A stretch of 64,000 nt of DNA from Kryptolebias marmoratus. Its lineage: Eukaryota; Chordata; Actinopteri; Cyprinodontiformes; Rivulidae. The DNA lies in contig NC_051436.1 of the NCBI RefSeq assembly GCF_001649575.2, forward strand, positions 5,101,238-5,165,237. Reading direction: 5' to 3'. Under the pieces are notes generated by a model. That model made no database searches and had not been told where the DNA came from. It saw only the letters and a program-made list of their open reading frames with translations. Positions 1-13,406 of this stretch are shown in pieces. Made by a program: the position numbers and the translations under genes. Each line of letters starts with the position of its first letter. Positions within the stretch are counted from its first letter, which is position 1.

Positions 1-16
1 GATGGGTTGCAACGAC
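1..16 (-). CDS. Semaphorin exon 14, first bases only (tentative)
   Basis: A pyrimidine-rich stretch ending CTCACCTCCAG|GT at 22-17 could be the next acceptor. In phase it would give R-R-C-N-P before the window ends. The nearer upstream alternative, ending TCTCAG at 57-62, leads to an in-frame stop within two codons, which favours the site at 17. Only 16 bases are visible, so it could be wrong. Confidence 0.4.
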
Positions 17-3000
17 CTGGAGGTGAGAACCAGAACCAGAGAGATCAATTCACTGACCTGAGAGATATACTCTAAAATAAAGAAGCAACATGAGCATATG
101 ATTAATTATAGGTGAATTAAAGTAACTCTTATCTGAAAAAAACCCTTAATATACTTACGTTCGTGTGCACCACACTTTTTTAAGGCATTATCTATAACAT
201 CACCTGGTCCGGGGCTGAAACACAAAGAAATGTTTAAGGTTTAAAGTGCAATAGTTTGCCAAAATTTTGTTTGTTAGTTTTCCATTTGTTTTTTGTTTTA
301 AAATTTTAAAATGAGCAATGTTCTTTCTTTCTTTCCTATTTTTCGTAATATTGTACTTATAATGAATTATAAATTTAAGGACAAACTTATATTTGTCCTT
401 CCTTCAAGATTGTTTAATGTCTCTGAGGCTTTACTGAAATACATCAATGCATAAAGACAAAACTTATCAATATTAGAAGTTTGAAACAAACTCTGACACA
501 GTGTTATGAAAGAAAATGATTACAGTTCTGTTCTGCTTTTTTAATTCTGGAGATCTTCCAGAGTAAAACGACCTCGCCTTCATCGTGATGTTTTTGTTGT
601 ACTCACTCTGCTTCCGACAGCTGACAGGTTTTATGCTCTGAGCTCCACACACAGCCCAGTCCTCTGGCTCTGGCACAAACCTCACAACTGGGATACAGAG
701 CGCAGCCTTGAGTCTGGACTCGAGCCACAGACAGGGGGCTTCCGACCAGCGCACGGCCCTGAAAACACAGGGAACTCTTACAGAACCACTGATCTTTTTA
801 TACACTGCACAAAAATAAATATGCAGTTGGAGTAAATTATGGATCTGCTTTACCTGATGCAGGATTATATTATTAACAGGCTCTGTGGAAGAAAAAAGAG
901 GAATCTCTTGGAGTAAAGTGGTATTCTGGCCCACTACTGCCACCTGGTGGAGCTCCCCACGGTCTGCAACAACAACACACCATTAATGTTTTAAAGCATT
1001 TTACTGCTTCTTATTTCAGTTTGAAAACCAAATAACTCAATTTGAAGGAGAACCTGTCAGCTACATTCTATGTTTTTATGAAAGTGTGCAAAAGTTTTGA
1101 GTCGCTTTCTATTTCTTTGAAATATGCTTCCTTTGAGCCACAATTTCGTGTACATTTTTAAAGTGTATTTGAGGAATAATTTCTCAGCAGCAGGATGCTG
1201 AAGATACAACTACAGTTTTGACTATGATCAACTGTCTCTTATGTGTGGACATCAAATGTGTTCATGCTCTTAAATTAGAATTTTTTTCATATTTGAATTA
1301 ATCATAAGGCGCCCTTCTCTTTCACAAATCCCTCCTGCTGGGCCTGAGATGCCTTCTGGTTTTCTCAGTAGGATTTATGAAGTCAACCTGCCGCTGTTAC
1401 ACCTCTGAGCCACACAGTGAAGTAGTAACAGAGCTACAATTGTTGATATATGAAAGGGTGAAATGGGATTGTGGCCCAAGGGTATGATGTAGTGATGACA
1501 GATTATACTGTCACAGGATGTGATTTATGAACAGCCAGAGGCAGCTTAAAGAGGGACTTGTCTTTGTGGCCATATTGCAGACCTTTTTTTGTAAAAGGAG
1601 CTACTATTAAGTAGATTGAAAAACAATCAATTACACACATATCTATTTAAAAATGACTTGGCACAACAGCTGGAGTGAAATGGCATGAAAAGGCAGTCAA
1701 AGTTCAAAGAAAAACTTCAAAAAGCCTTGAGCCTAAGACTTGATTGAAAAGTTCAGGGAAGATATGGATTCTTTTATGCAAAAAATAAAGAAATAGAGGG
1801 CGGTTCAAGACTTTTGCACAGTTTTTTTTACATTTGTTTTTTTCAGTCCTCACCTGTTCCAAGATGTAGCACTGCTGCTTGTTGCTCCTCTGCACTTCCC
1901 TTCAGGTTTACAGCCAGCTTGGTGTATCTGATCCCCTTCCGGACCAACAAGGGGGCTGCAGTGACGCTGTTCTCCATCAGAGGGTGGTCTCTCACAAACG
2001 TCAGCACTTTGTCGGGGAGTTTCAGGGAGGACTCAAATCCGTCAGCCTTTAGTGCATTGTTCAAACACTAAAAGAGAAAGGGTGACTTGTTTTAATCTAC
2101 AGAATTGCAGTAATAGTTTTTTGTAAATGAGAACATGTAGATCAGTACCTGTCCAGGCCTCGGTGTGGGAACAGGGTCGGGATTATTCCAGTTCTCAAAC
2201 GACTTTTTCAGCTCTTTGAAAGGACCGTCCATCACTTTGCTGATGTCAGACAGACTGAAAACACACACAGCTGACACGTCCTCAGGCTCCCTGTAAAAAA
2301 AAGTATCTTCAATGGCTTTACTTTTTTAAAAATCTTGTCCTGTTTTTTCCCTGATCATTGTCATGCTGCAGAGAACTCTTTAATCCCCAAACAGTCTCTA
2401 TTTCCTTTGTCTTAGAAAAGCTTCAGGGTTTGTGTACAAAAGACTGTTATTTGCTTGTTTTCAGACCTCAGTATGACTGCAGTTTAGAGTTTTTGTAGTT
2501 CATATTTTCACCTCTAGGTGCTCCCATAATCCACCAATCCAGAATAATCCTTCATACGTGTTCAGAGAGATATTGTCATGACTCGGGCTTCATTTAATCA
2601 GTCGCATTAAAGATGTATGTCCAATTGAAAAAAAACACACACACACCCATACACTCAAACACCGCTGAGTGTTAATGTTCATGCAGAAGTCTAATTAAAG
2701 ACAAGTTTGAAGCCGAGTCCTGGACCTGGACGTTCTCTCTTTCATCTTTACTCATCTGAACATATATAATTACTGTCTTAACCCGACACCCTGACCCTGA
2801 TGCTGATCTACCTACAAACCAGTTACAGTCCCCATTACAGTCTGATTCTTCCTTCAACTTTTTCAGCTTACCACTGGGAGGTGAAGAGTCCGTAAAAGTG
2901 TGTGCTGCTGGGGTCGCCTGGAATGTGCTGAGTGGTGAAGACATCTATTAGGACGTTGTACCGTTGACCGCTGGGTTTGTCCTCACACACCAGCTGGGCT

Positions 3001-6000
3001 TTGAGAAAAGTGGTCCAACGTCGCTGCAGAGTCTTCATCCCTCCCACATCAGACTAAATGTGAAGCCAACATAAATTCAGTCCAATCGAATCACCCAGCC
3101 ATCTTAAATTAAACTGACTTCAAAAGGTACTTTCAATAAAATCTATCAGGTGGTTCATGAAATATTTTGCTGACAGACAAACAAGTATGATCACCCACCT
3201 TTCATGGCAGCAGGCGGTAAACAGAAAAGAAACGAAACACTGGATGAAAACAGCAGCTTACCTTGCAGACCCGTGCCACTCTCGGCACTTTGACTTTGGT
3301 GTACAGGTCGTACTCTTTGGCTGTCTCGGTGAAGAAGAAGTAGATTTTGTCATCATCCCCTGTTGGGTTGTTGTCCACGGGCTGCTTTATGAAGGAGGAG
3401 CTGACAAACTTTGGATCTAAATCAACAGAAACAAAACCTTAATTATGGCTGTGGGAAGGTGTGCCACTGACAGAAAGTGTGTGTTTGTGTGTCTGAAAGT
3501 ATGAGTTTGTGGGTGTGCTTCTCACCACTGAGCCAGCTGAGGGATTGCTCAGTTCGGATGCGCTCCTGCTCCGGTCCTGTTGCCCTGGAGATGTCAAACA
3601 CCGTTCCCAAGAAGTTACTGGTGGCTGCTGTGTACAGAATACCGTCTAGACAACAGAGAAGGACAGGAGAGCATTTTTACATTCTGGAAACATTTATACC
3701 AGATTCGGCTGGTCAAGCTGACAACAAACAGCACCATTAAGTTGTCCAGTGGCAACCTACCTGCCATCACTGCTGTGTAATGTTGACTGGGCTCAAAGGG
3801 GCACTTGCCCTTCCCGGTCTCCATCTTCACCCCTCCATTCTTAGTTTTCTCCAACGTAAAGGAGGAGGGTTCCTGCAGGACAACAGAGGAAAGAGAGGTA
3901 CAGATCAAAACCAGACTGCTTGGATTAAAGACCCAGTGTCTCTGATTTCTCTTGTTGTTGGGCATTGAAGGCAGCTGGACCTGGTTTATGGGAGCTGCCA
4001 TGTTATATTTTTGGAACCAGAGTCTGCACACTAGGGATGTAGGAGGGTAGGTCCTGCCAAACCTCCCACACACAATCATGGTGATACGTGAAACAACTAA
4101 ATACAGCTAAGTGTGTCAGAAAAATAAATATCTGAACAGAAAAAATGACCTGAAGTGTAATTTTTTTTATTTTACCATCAGTATGGAGGGGGCAGGAACT
4201 ACAACTTGCACTGGAGCCCGCCAACAGGGAAAGTTGATTTCTTTCCGGTTTTAACTTCTGGCTTCCATTCGGAGGTCTGAATATATAAGGAGGCCATGCA
4301 TAAACCTAAAGCATTAATGCTATGGGTGACCGTGGCTCAGGAGACAGTGAAGAGAGGAAGAGAGGAAGGCTGACAGCTCAAATCTGGTTTCCCCACTCCA
4401 CAGGTCACGATGTCCCTGGGAGGACATAGAGCCCCACCTTGGCCCTCCAATTTGTTGATCAGTGGGTGAAAAACAAAAAAAAGCACTGAGCAGCTTGGAA
4501 ATAATTGTACTAGACTAGATTTGATTTCCATCATACAAGCCATTAGTCTTAGTTTGATGGTTCATGGAATGCCTTTTAGTGAGCTTTAGTGAACAGTCAA
4601 TGCTTATTATGCTCTCCTAGTGATATTTGCTGTCCAAGCAGAAATGTCTAGAAATAGATAGATGCTATTCTCAGTTGAAAAGTTACATCTTATGGTCTAA
4701 AAAAGATTGTCAGTATTGATAAGATAACATTTCACAAGATAATTGGGAGCAATCCTTTCTGATTTTCCTTTAGATTAGGTCTCAAAAACTGACATTCATG
4801 TGGAGCAGCACATTCACACACAAAAAAAAAACAGCAATATAAATTTACATCCTGCTGCTGCTGTGTGTTTAATATTCAGTGTGCCCAGCAGTGATTGATC
4901 ACACCCGTCAGTAAGTGGAGAAAATGATGGATAGTCTTACCAGGAACACACACTGGGGGTCGAAAGCGTAAGTACCACACACGTAGAGTTGACCATTTTC
5001 AAGGAACTCGAGCAGACGGATGTAGTTTCTGCAGTCCTCCTGCAGGGGGAGACAAAGTTAAAGAAATGTATGAAAGGCAAGCACGAGTTTTACTTCCTAT
5101 TTTAAGCTTATTAATAAAGAAGCAAAGTATAGATTTTTAATGTTTTGTGTGAAATAATCTGTATTTGATTATTCTTGAGTTATAAACATTATTTATCATA
5201 AAGTACAATTTAACCTAAATGGAAAACACTGTAAACAGAAGAAATATTCAATTCAAAGAGTGACTGCATATATATCTTTGTGGTAAAACAAAGTTATCTT
5301 GAATAAATGCATTATGTTATCCAAGTACTACTTTTTGCTGATAAGACACAAAGTCAACATAAATTCAGTTGAATAATGTTGATGTTTGAAGTTTTGAATT
5401 TGGTTTTCGGCCACATTAGGAAAATGGGAAATGGGAAACCCCCACAGCTTTAGGTGACACTTGAGATCCCCACAATTAACCAACAGTCCTTACTCACCCA
5501 CTCAACATAAAAGCTGAGAATATATATATATATATTTACTTTCTTCTTTGTTTTTTTACACAGGTGATATACACAATTACATACTTTTCTTTACAGCTGC
5601 AGTGTCTATTTTCACTGTCTAATGTGAAAACATACTCCCAGTGTCCCATCCCGTTTACCACGAAACCATGACGCAGGTAATTTATCTTTAACCTTGTGTG
5701 TGTGTGTCTTTGGCATCGTCTGGTATTCTGGATGAGCTCCAGGTCTGAGTCACCGCCTCCCCAGGGACCTGATCCTCTCTCTTTTGCCCAGATCGTGTCA
5801 CCAGAATCATCTCCCCACCAGCACCAGCACCAGCGCCGCTCAGCACCGCCACGCTGGTACAGCTTTATTTGAGACGCACAGCGAGCGTCAAGCCGGTAAC
5901 AATGGGATCAGCTCAGGATTAATCATTTCACTCGCAAAAATTAAAGTCATCCTTGCAATTAGGCTTCACTCACAATGTCGTCATGGCAGGGGGGGGATCT

Positions 6001-9000
6001 AAGAGGTTTATTTTATTCTTTTGGTTTGAATGAAGCACTATAATAACCTTTAATATAAATGCTTTCCTCCCACTAAAACATCTAAAACCTTTTCGTTTCG
6101 TTATTAGAAAAATATGAGTATCAATCAGTTCCATCGTTTTGGCTATGAACTGATGAATAGTGTGTGGAAACCTTGAACTATTACTTTGTTGTGGATGTTT
6201 TTGTAATATATGATTACAATGATGGGATATTTCAGTTCCACAGTTATCATTTCAACACTTGTAGTTTGCTTGCGTTTCGTAACATCCTGCAGCTGTTAAC
6301 AAGTGAAACTTGACCTGTTTTGTTTACCGGAACCTGTAGCATCATCATGATTCATTGGCTGATCTATGTGAGTAACTTGATAAAAGGCCTCCACAACATG
6401 ATGAAATCTCAAATGGAGGAATATGATATTCTTTGCAGCTAAGTGGTTGTGCAACATTCTCACCTTAATCCTATAAACACCCTCACCCTTTAAATGGTTG
6501 TTGAACAAACGCCCTCATTTCAACCAAATGTTCTCAGTCCGATGGTCTTGAGCTGTCTAAGGCAAAGTTAACTGAACCTAAACACACACAGGTGGCCTTT
6601 TGTTGAGTCTATCTATTCCTGTTTTTGCTCTCTCTCTCTTTCTCGCAGTTCCCTTCCCTCCCATTCCTTCTGACTCAGATGTAATCTGTTAATCACTGTT
6701 TTCACAGAAAAACCCCAGCTCTTCTATTTCCTGCCTTTATAAGCCAGTCAGCTCCACAGCTTTTCATATAAGGAAAGAAAGCAATCTACTGTATGTTGAT
6801 GATGAGCGTATAAAACATGTCAAAGCTAATTGAACTTCTCTGTTAAAACTTTGACCTACTACTGGCTAAAAAGGACATTTTGAGCAAGTAAAGGTCATGG
6901 TGTACATCAGGGGTGGCCAATCCTGGTCCTCAAGGGCCACCATCCTGCAGGTTTTCCTTGTTTCTCTGCTCCAACACACCTGATTTGAATCAGTGGGTGA
7001 TTAACAGGCTTCTGCAGAACATGAAGAGGTGATTTAACCACTGAATCAGGTGTGTTGGAGCAGAGGAACAAGGAAAACATGCAGGATGGTGGCCCTCGAG
7101 GACCAGGATTGCTGACCCCTGCCTTAGATGGTAATCTCAAGTTATCTAATATGGATTAAAAGCTCTACTTCAATCTGTCATTGCTTTTTAAGACCAAAGA
7201 ATCTCTAAAACTGTCATGGTGGGTGGAGAAGGAGGCGAACCCAGAGCGCAGACTCATCTTTCAAAAATAAACTAATTTATTAAAATAAAAGATAATCAAA
7301 AACAAAGGCTGAGGTGGCAGCAAAACCAAACATAAAAAAATCCAAAACTGAGGCACAAGACGAGAGGGACAACCAGACAGCGCATGAAGCGACAATGGAC
7401 CAGCGAGTAAGTGGAGGAGATGACCGGGTTTTAAAGACAGGAGGTAATTAGGGGAAGTGGGCACAGGTGAGATGATTACAAAACTTGGGGCAGGTGTAGA
7501 TGGGCGTGGCAGGCAGACAAGAGGAGAATGATGACAGAGGCACAGAGAACAATACAAAATGTGAAGACAACAATAAACTCCAACCAAAAGAAACCAGACT
7601 CAAACACTAAATACAAAAGAAACACAGTAAAACCGATTCCCGACAGAAACAAGTCTCCATCCAGACCGAGACCGCAGTGAGTTTACTGTAAGCAGCTTGT
7701 TTGTTGTCACAGGGAGATGTACAGCACACTCTAATTAATCAGCTTCTAAAGACAGTTACTGGACATCTGTGTCTTCATATACAGCCTCTCTGCCTCTCGC
7801 TGGTTCTGTGTCTCTGTGCCCACCGACACCCCTCACCAGGCCTTGGAGTAAGTCCCAGAACTTCTCATCCCAAGCCCAACAGCATGGGGTTGTGAAACAA
7901 ACTCAAATGAATGCATAAACACATATGCAAGCAAAATACATTCAATCTTATGGACTTTTTAAAGCATTTGGATCCAATATGTGATGCTGCTTTGCTATGA
8001 GTCCATGTAAATTATAACAAATTAAAGGTATCTATACATCTTATAATATAGAGGTACCAGAGGAAGAATGAGATTTTATTTATTTTATTATTGTCACCAG
8101 TTACTCAGACTAAATCACTTGTTTTTTAGTAATTTTATGGAATTCATTGCACAAAAACATCAAATATTGTTCTTAGCCATTAGCGCTTGTATTTTCATAT
8201 CTTTTATTACCATTCTCCCCAGTGCCTTCATAGATCTAATGTTTCTAACAATCTAACATCTCGTATAAATAATTTCAAAGAGATTTTCATTCAAAGTTAA
8301 TCTAAATGCTCTCAGTTGTGTAGTTACTTAGTCACGATAAAAAGAATCAGTTTAGTTTGATGTCATTTAAAAGGTTCAGATTAGTACTGAGTAGAGAAGA
8401 ACAACAACTATCCATGATCTTTCAGTGGTTGTTTTCTCATCTGGGATCTTCCTGGGTTGCAGGAGGTTTCATGTTAAATAACAGAACAGTAAATAATATG
8501 AGTCACCGGAAATCAAGCTGAATGCAGGTTCTAACCTGCGTTGTTGATATGTCTCTTAGCTGTTAAAGTTTCAGACCGAATATATAATTCACAGGTTTTC
8601 ATATCGGAGCTGAATTAGACAGAAGAAGTGCTGTGGGAGAAACACAAATATTTAATGTATCTATAAGTCTCACCTCTGTCTTTCCCTTCGCCAAACAAGA
8701 AGTCCTTTTCTCCTCTGGCACCTCCCAGACAATCTGAAAGACGGGTGAAGAAACAGAGAGAACAGAATAAGTCCATAATCAGTGTTATAATTAAAGGTTC
8801 TGCTCCAGTCATTCTGATTTGTTTTACGTCTGTGTCTGTGAAATAGGCAGCCGGACTTAGTGAAGCCCCTGCTGTAAAAAGAGCTGACCCATTTAAACTA
8901 ATCAGTCAAAAATACTACATTTATCTTTTTATTTAATAAATAGAGTCATGTGATCATACAAACTGTATGTGTGAGAGGCAAAAGTGTCCAAACCTTTTCT

Positions 9001-12000
9001 GCAAATCAGTCTGGTCAGCATCAGTGATCAGTTATTTTTCCATCAATGATACCATGATTCCAATTATTCCAACCCTCACCTGTGGTCATTTGGATCATGA
9101 CCAAAAGAACAAGATCCCGGATACAAGCGGCTAAAATGAGCTTCCTTCGTAGGGTGGCTGGGCTCAGTCTTAGAGATAAGGGGAGCAGCTCCGTCATCAG
9201 GGGAGGAGATCGGAGTAGAGCCGCTGCTCCTTCACTTCAAAAGCAGTCAGTTGTGGCGGTTCAGGCGTCTGATTAGGATGCCTCCCGGACACCTCCCTTT
9301 GGAGGTTTTCAAGGCATGTCCCACTGGGAAGAGACCTCGGGAATGACCCAATACTCCCTGGAGGGATTATGTATCCTCTCTGGCCTGGGAAAACCTATGG
9401 ATCCCCCAGGAGGAGCAGGAGAGTGTCGCTGGGGAGAGGGAGGTCTGGGTTTCTCTCCTGAACCTGTTGCCTTCGCAACCCGACCACAGATAAATGGTAG
9501 CAGATGGATGGATGGATGGATGGATGGATGGATGGATGGATGGATGGATGGATGGATGATACCATGTCATTCTGGCTCAAATGCAGCAAAACAGACTCAA
9601 ACCATGATACTACCACTACCAGGCCTCACAGATTAGATGACATTCTCATATTTAAATACAGCTTTGAAAGTTCTTTAATTTTTTTTAAGCAAATTTATTT
9701 TCATTTGACATTTTCAAAGTTTTAGTTTGTTCTTAAGATCTTTCACAGTTCAGAAACTTCAAGGACAAAAAAAAAAGTTTTGTTGAATTTGATTACTAGG
9801 AGTCCTATTTCCTGAATTACTGAAAATGTACACTGTTATAGATTATAAAACAAGCCTCAGGGTTCTGTTTTGAAAACAATGTTGACATGTTTTGCAGCCT
9901 TGTCATGTACACCGATAGTTCACAAACTTTAATGCAATATAAAAGTTACAAAGACTTGTGATCCTTACTTTAGAAAGCCAAATGTAACATTTTAGCTCTT
10001 ATTTAAACAACATACAGAAAAGTTAACAAAGTTTAAATGTCATTATTAGGATTTTTTGTTTTCTATCCATAGATTACAAACAGACACAATAACAGATATT
10101 AACATGTTTACATATTTATCACCTTTTTGGGTTGCTTGTTTAGGTTCTTGGTGTCCACAGCTAGTATGGCATCCCTGGCACCCAGGAACAGCGTCCCTGA
10201 TGGTCGGTCCAGGTGGAAGGTGCTGAAGTTGGTCACACCCTTAAATGTCTCCGGACCCAGGATGGTGCCTGCAGACCCAAATAAAAAGGAGATAAGAGAT
10301 TTAATGAGTTTTTCCAAAAAAAGATCTTGGTTCTGCTGACAATCACTGGATTTAAAAATCCACCAACTGGGGCAAAAAAGGGTTTACTTCCTCTTTTACC
10401 CGTGTAACTGTGAGAGGATGACTGGATGAACTGGATCAATAATCATATAAGCAGCAAAAAGTATTAAGAAAATTAGAGATCTTGTCAGAAGACAGGGATG
10501 ATGAGGGCAAACACCCTAACCTCTAAAATAACCACAGCCCCAGAAGAACTGGTATAATCACTGAATTTGTGACCTTCTATTATTCTGTTTTCCTCTCTTT
10601 GCTGTTTTATTCACATCACAGCTCAGTTCACAAAGCTGAGCCAGAGAATTTGCTCTGTTTGGTTTGGAACATCCCTTTGGATTGTTTGCATCTATTTTGT
10701 ATACTTTGCCCTTATTCAAAATGAAATCTCACTCCTTTGGGAGAAATGAAACAAGCTAAACAATGCATCATCATAATGTACAGTAAACAATAGACTCGTC
10801 TTTACATAATATGTGGTGTGTAATATCAACTATATTCATCTCCTCTGAAAAGTATCACATGAATCAAATCCCTGAAGCTTTTGAATCGAGTTCCAGCTCT
10901 TGTTTGCTCTCTCACTCAGTCCGTCTCCCTCCTACTCTTTCCTCTTTGCAACAAAGCCTTGTGTGTTTTGTGCAAGTGTGTGTGTGTGTGTGTGTGTTTA
11001 TGCCACAACAGCTGAGAGGAGAAAAGCCCAGCTGTGTGTTCAACATCTTTTGGAGCTCTGAGACTTTAAAAGCATCTGTGTTACAGTGTGTGAAAATGAG
11101 AAAAGATTAGCAGCTTTTTGTTTTTTTTAAGTACTGCAACTCTGACCTTTTTAGGCATTTATGAAAAAGACCAGACGTGCTCGAAGACAGAACAGAGTAT
11201 TCACAAACAGCCTCATTTCCAAAGAAGGTGAAGCAAGTCTTCAGACATACAAGTTTAGCACAAACAAAGAAAGACACAAACACAACAACCACAGGTGACA
11301 AATCAGACAGGATTAAATGCTAATGCTAATCAGTCGAGCATGAGGTGGTAATTTAACCTCAAACAGATATCACACATTACTCATAAGTCACTGCTCAATT
11401 ATTTAATGAATCATGACTAATATCACCAACATGGCCCACACCCATGTTTAAACACAGTGTAGATGTGGGTCTGCGTTAAAAAATTAATGCTTTAATCATC
11501 ACATCTACAAACATGGAAACATTTACTGAAATATTTGATTAAAAACTGAAAAATGAGCCATCTCTGCTCACTAAAATTTGCTGCTATAAACCATTTATGC
11601 TCAAGCAAACCTGTTAGAAATTATTGAAAGAAACAGAGCTGCAAATTTAAAACAATATTAACTGATGTAAAGTCTAACACTGTGATATAATGGAAAACAT
11701 TAAAAACTTAATTAAGTAGAACAAAACACTGACTGAACCCAAAACCTGATGGAAAACAGGAAGAACAGCAGAAGAAAGACGAGCAGTGTTGGCAGCACTC
11801 CTACTGTCTATTTATGGTGCCAAAATGCAATTCACAGCATTTAGCTGCAAACATTTTAATTGTGTGGCATTGCTCCCGTTGGTGATAACACTAAATTAAG
11901 TTGTCTTTTTGTTTTTGTTTGCATCAGAGAACTCACTTTACTGCTGGCAACAAAGCAACCACTATAGTCGACCACTTGATAGTCCTGCCAACCATTCAAG

Positions 12001-13372
12001 GTAGTTCACCTTTTTTGTTTGTTTTGGCCATTCACACTCTTCATAACTATGTTTATTGGGTCTTTTTTTAGCCAGGGGGATGCCGTTATTGTGCAGCAGT
12101 AGGTCAGTGGTCAGCGTGACATTAGAAACAATGGAGGACTCTGTAACTGGAGCTGAGAGTTACGGGTCTTTGGTTTAATCTTCAAGATTAGTTTGAAAGA
12201 GAGGAGAAGAAATTCTAAAAGGCGAAACTAGTATAACATCAGTCTCCTTTGTAGTGCACACATTCAAAGAAGAGCAGGTTATAGCAGGGTATAATGAAGG
12301 AAAAATAAAAGGACACACAAGCACACACCTCGTATTATTCTGCAAGTCCTGCTGAGAATATAAACCACATTTAAAGTATTAAAGTATTCTAAAGAAAAAA
12401 AGGCAACAAAGGACATTGATTTGATTGCCAAAAGAGGACAGCTGGCAACGAAGAGATGTGTTAAAACTTAATGTATTCCACAAAATTACTTGAAAAAAGA
12501 AAAGTCCTAGAGGAGCCTTTGTATTATGGCTCAAATGGACTTTAAGGGAACATGACATCTAATTTCACTGCTGTCAACTAAAACCAGCACAATTATCTTC
12601 TGCTACTTTTATAGCGGATGAGACTCAAAGGATATTTCTGATAAACAGCACTCAGTGCTGACATGGTTTTCCACTTAAGAGGCCATCTGTCTGTCTGTCC
12701 ACTTGTGTTTCTCTGTGAAATGAAAAAAGAGCCCAACACACAGCGACATCTGTCTGAAACCCAATCATAGATATTTTCTCTCCATCGCCTCCATCCAGTG
12801 TCCATCATCCAGTTAGTCTGTGTCTGTTTCTCGTAACATTTCACATGAATGTCATTCCTCGTTCACTGAGGAGCCATCTGTTCAGCTAAAGACCTCCAGG
12901 CTGACATATCACAAGAGTGGCTCTTATTTGCCCGCAGAGGGGGCCGGCTGCACTTCCTGGAAATCAGCCGCTGTCAGGACGGAGATGTTGAGTGGTACAA
13001 TAAAATGTCCGATTAAATGTTTTAGGAGCGTGCTGTTCTTCATCCAGTTTTACACCCCGAGCTACTGAATTAAACACTTTCCCCTTCAATCTGCCATAAA
13101 GAACTAAGTTCACATTAATGATGATGAAAATTAAACCAGATTTCTCTGTCCTCTCCTTCCTTTTACTTGTTTTTTTCCTATTTGTCACTCCTTTAAATTT
13201 TTCATCTATTTATCTCAGTCTCATTCCACAGCCTATATCATCTTGTTCTGGACTTTAACACACATACATGCATGCATTCATGTGCAGCAAAGTAGACATG
13301 AGTGTTAGTGACACGAGCCAAAGGCAAGATTTGAAGCCATGTCCTTGTGAACTGGTCCTCACTGGCTGTGTA

Positions 13373-13406
<34 letters not shown>

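Larger units (their letters stand above)
5040..8673 (-). other. Semaphorin intron 3
   Basis: A 3,634-base GT-AG intron. It contains a palindromic MITE at 6908-7121 and a TGTCA-ended repeat at 7212-7645. The rest (5,040-6,900 and 7,650-8,670) is AT-rich with a short (TA)n run near 5521. Nothing coding was recognised. Confidence 0.85.
8734..10122 (-). other. Semaphorin intron 2
   Basis: A 1,389-base GT-AG intron. It contains the sense-strand RTE-like LINE fragment and its (GATG)n tail at 9069-9559. The remainder is AT-rich with nothing else recognised. Confidence 0.85.

Noticed and set aside
473..943. 156-aa minus ORF
   Set aside because: It runs through exon 11, an intron and exon 12 in one frame. 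The exon 12 part is in the wrong frame; the spliced reading gives the semaphorin sequence.
3615..4079. 154-aa minus ORF
   Set aside because: Only its middle (3872-3761) is real exon 5; the rest is intron read-through.
7261..7587. 108-aa minus ORF (and the similar 120-aa ORF at 49090-49452)
   Set aside because: Both are translations of the two copies of one non-coding TGTCAG-ended repeat.
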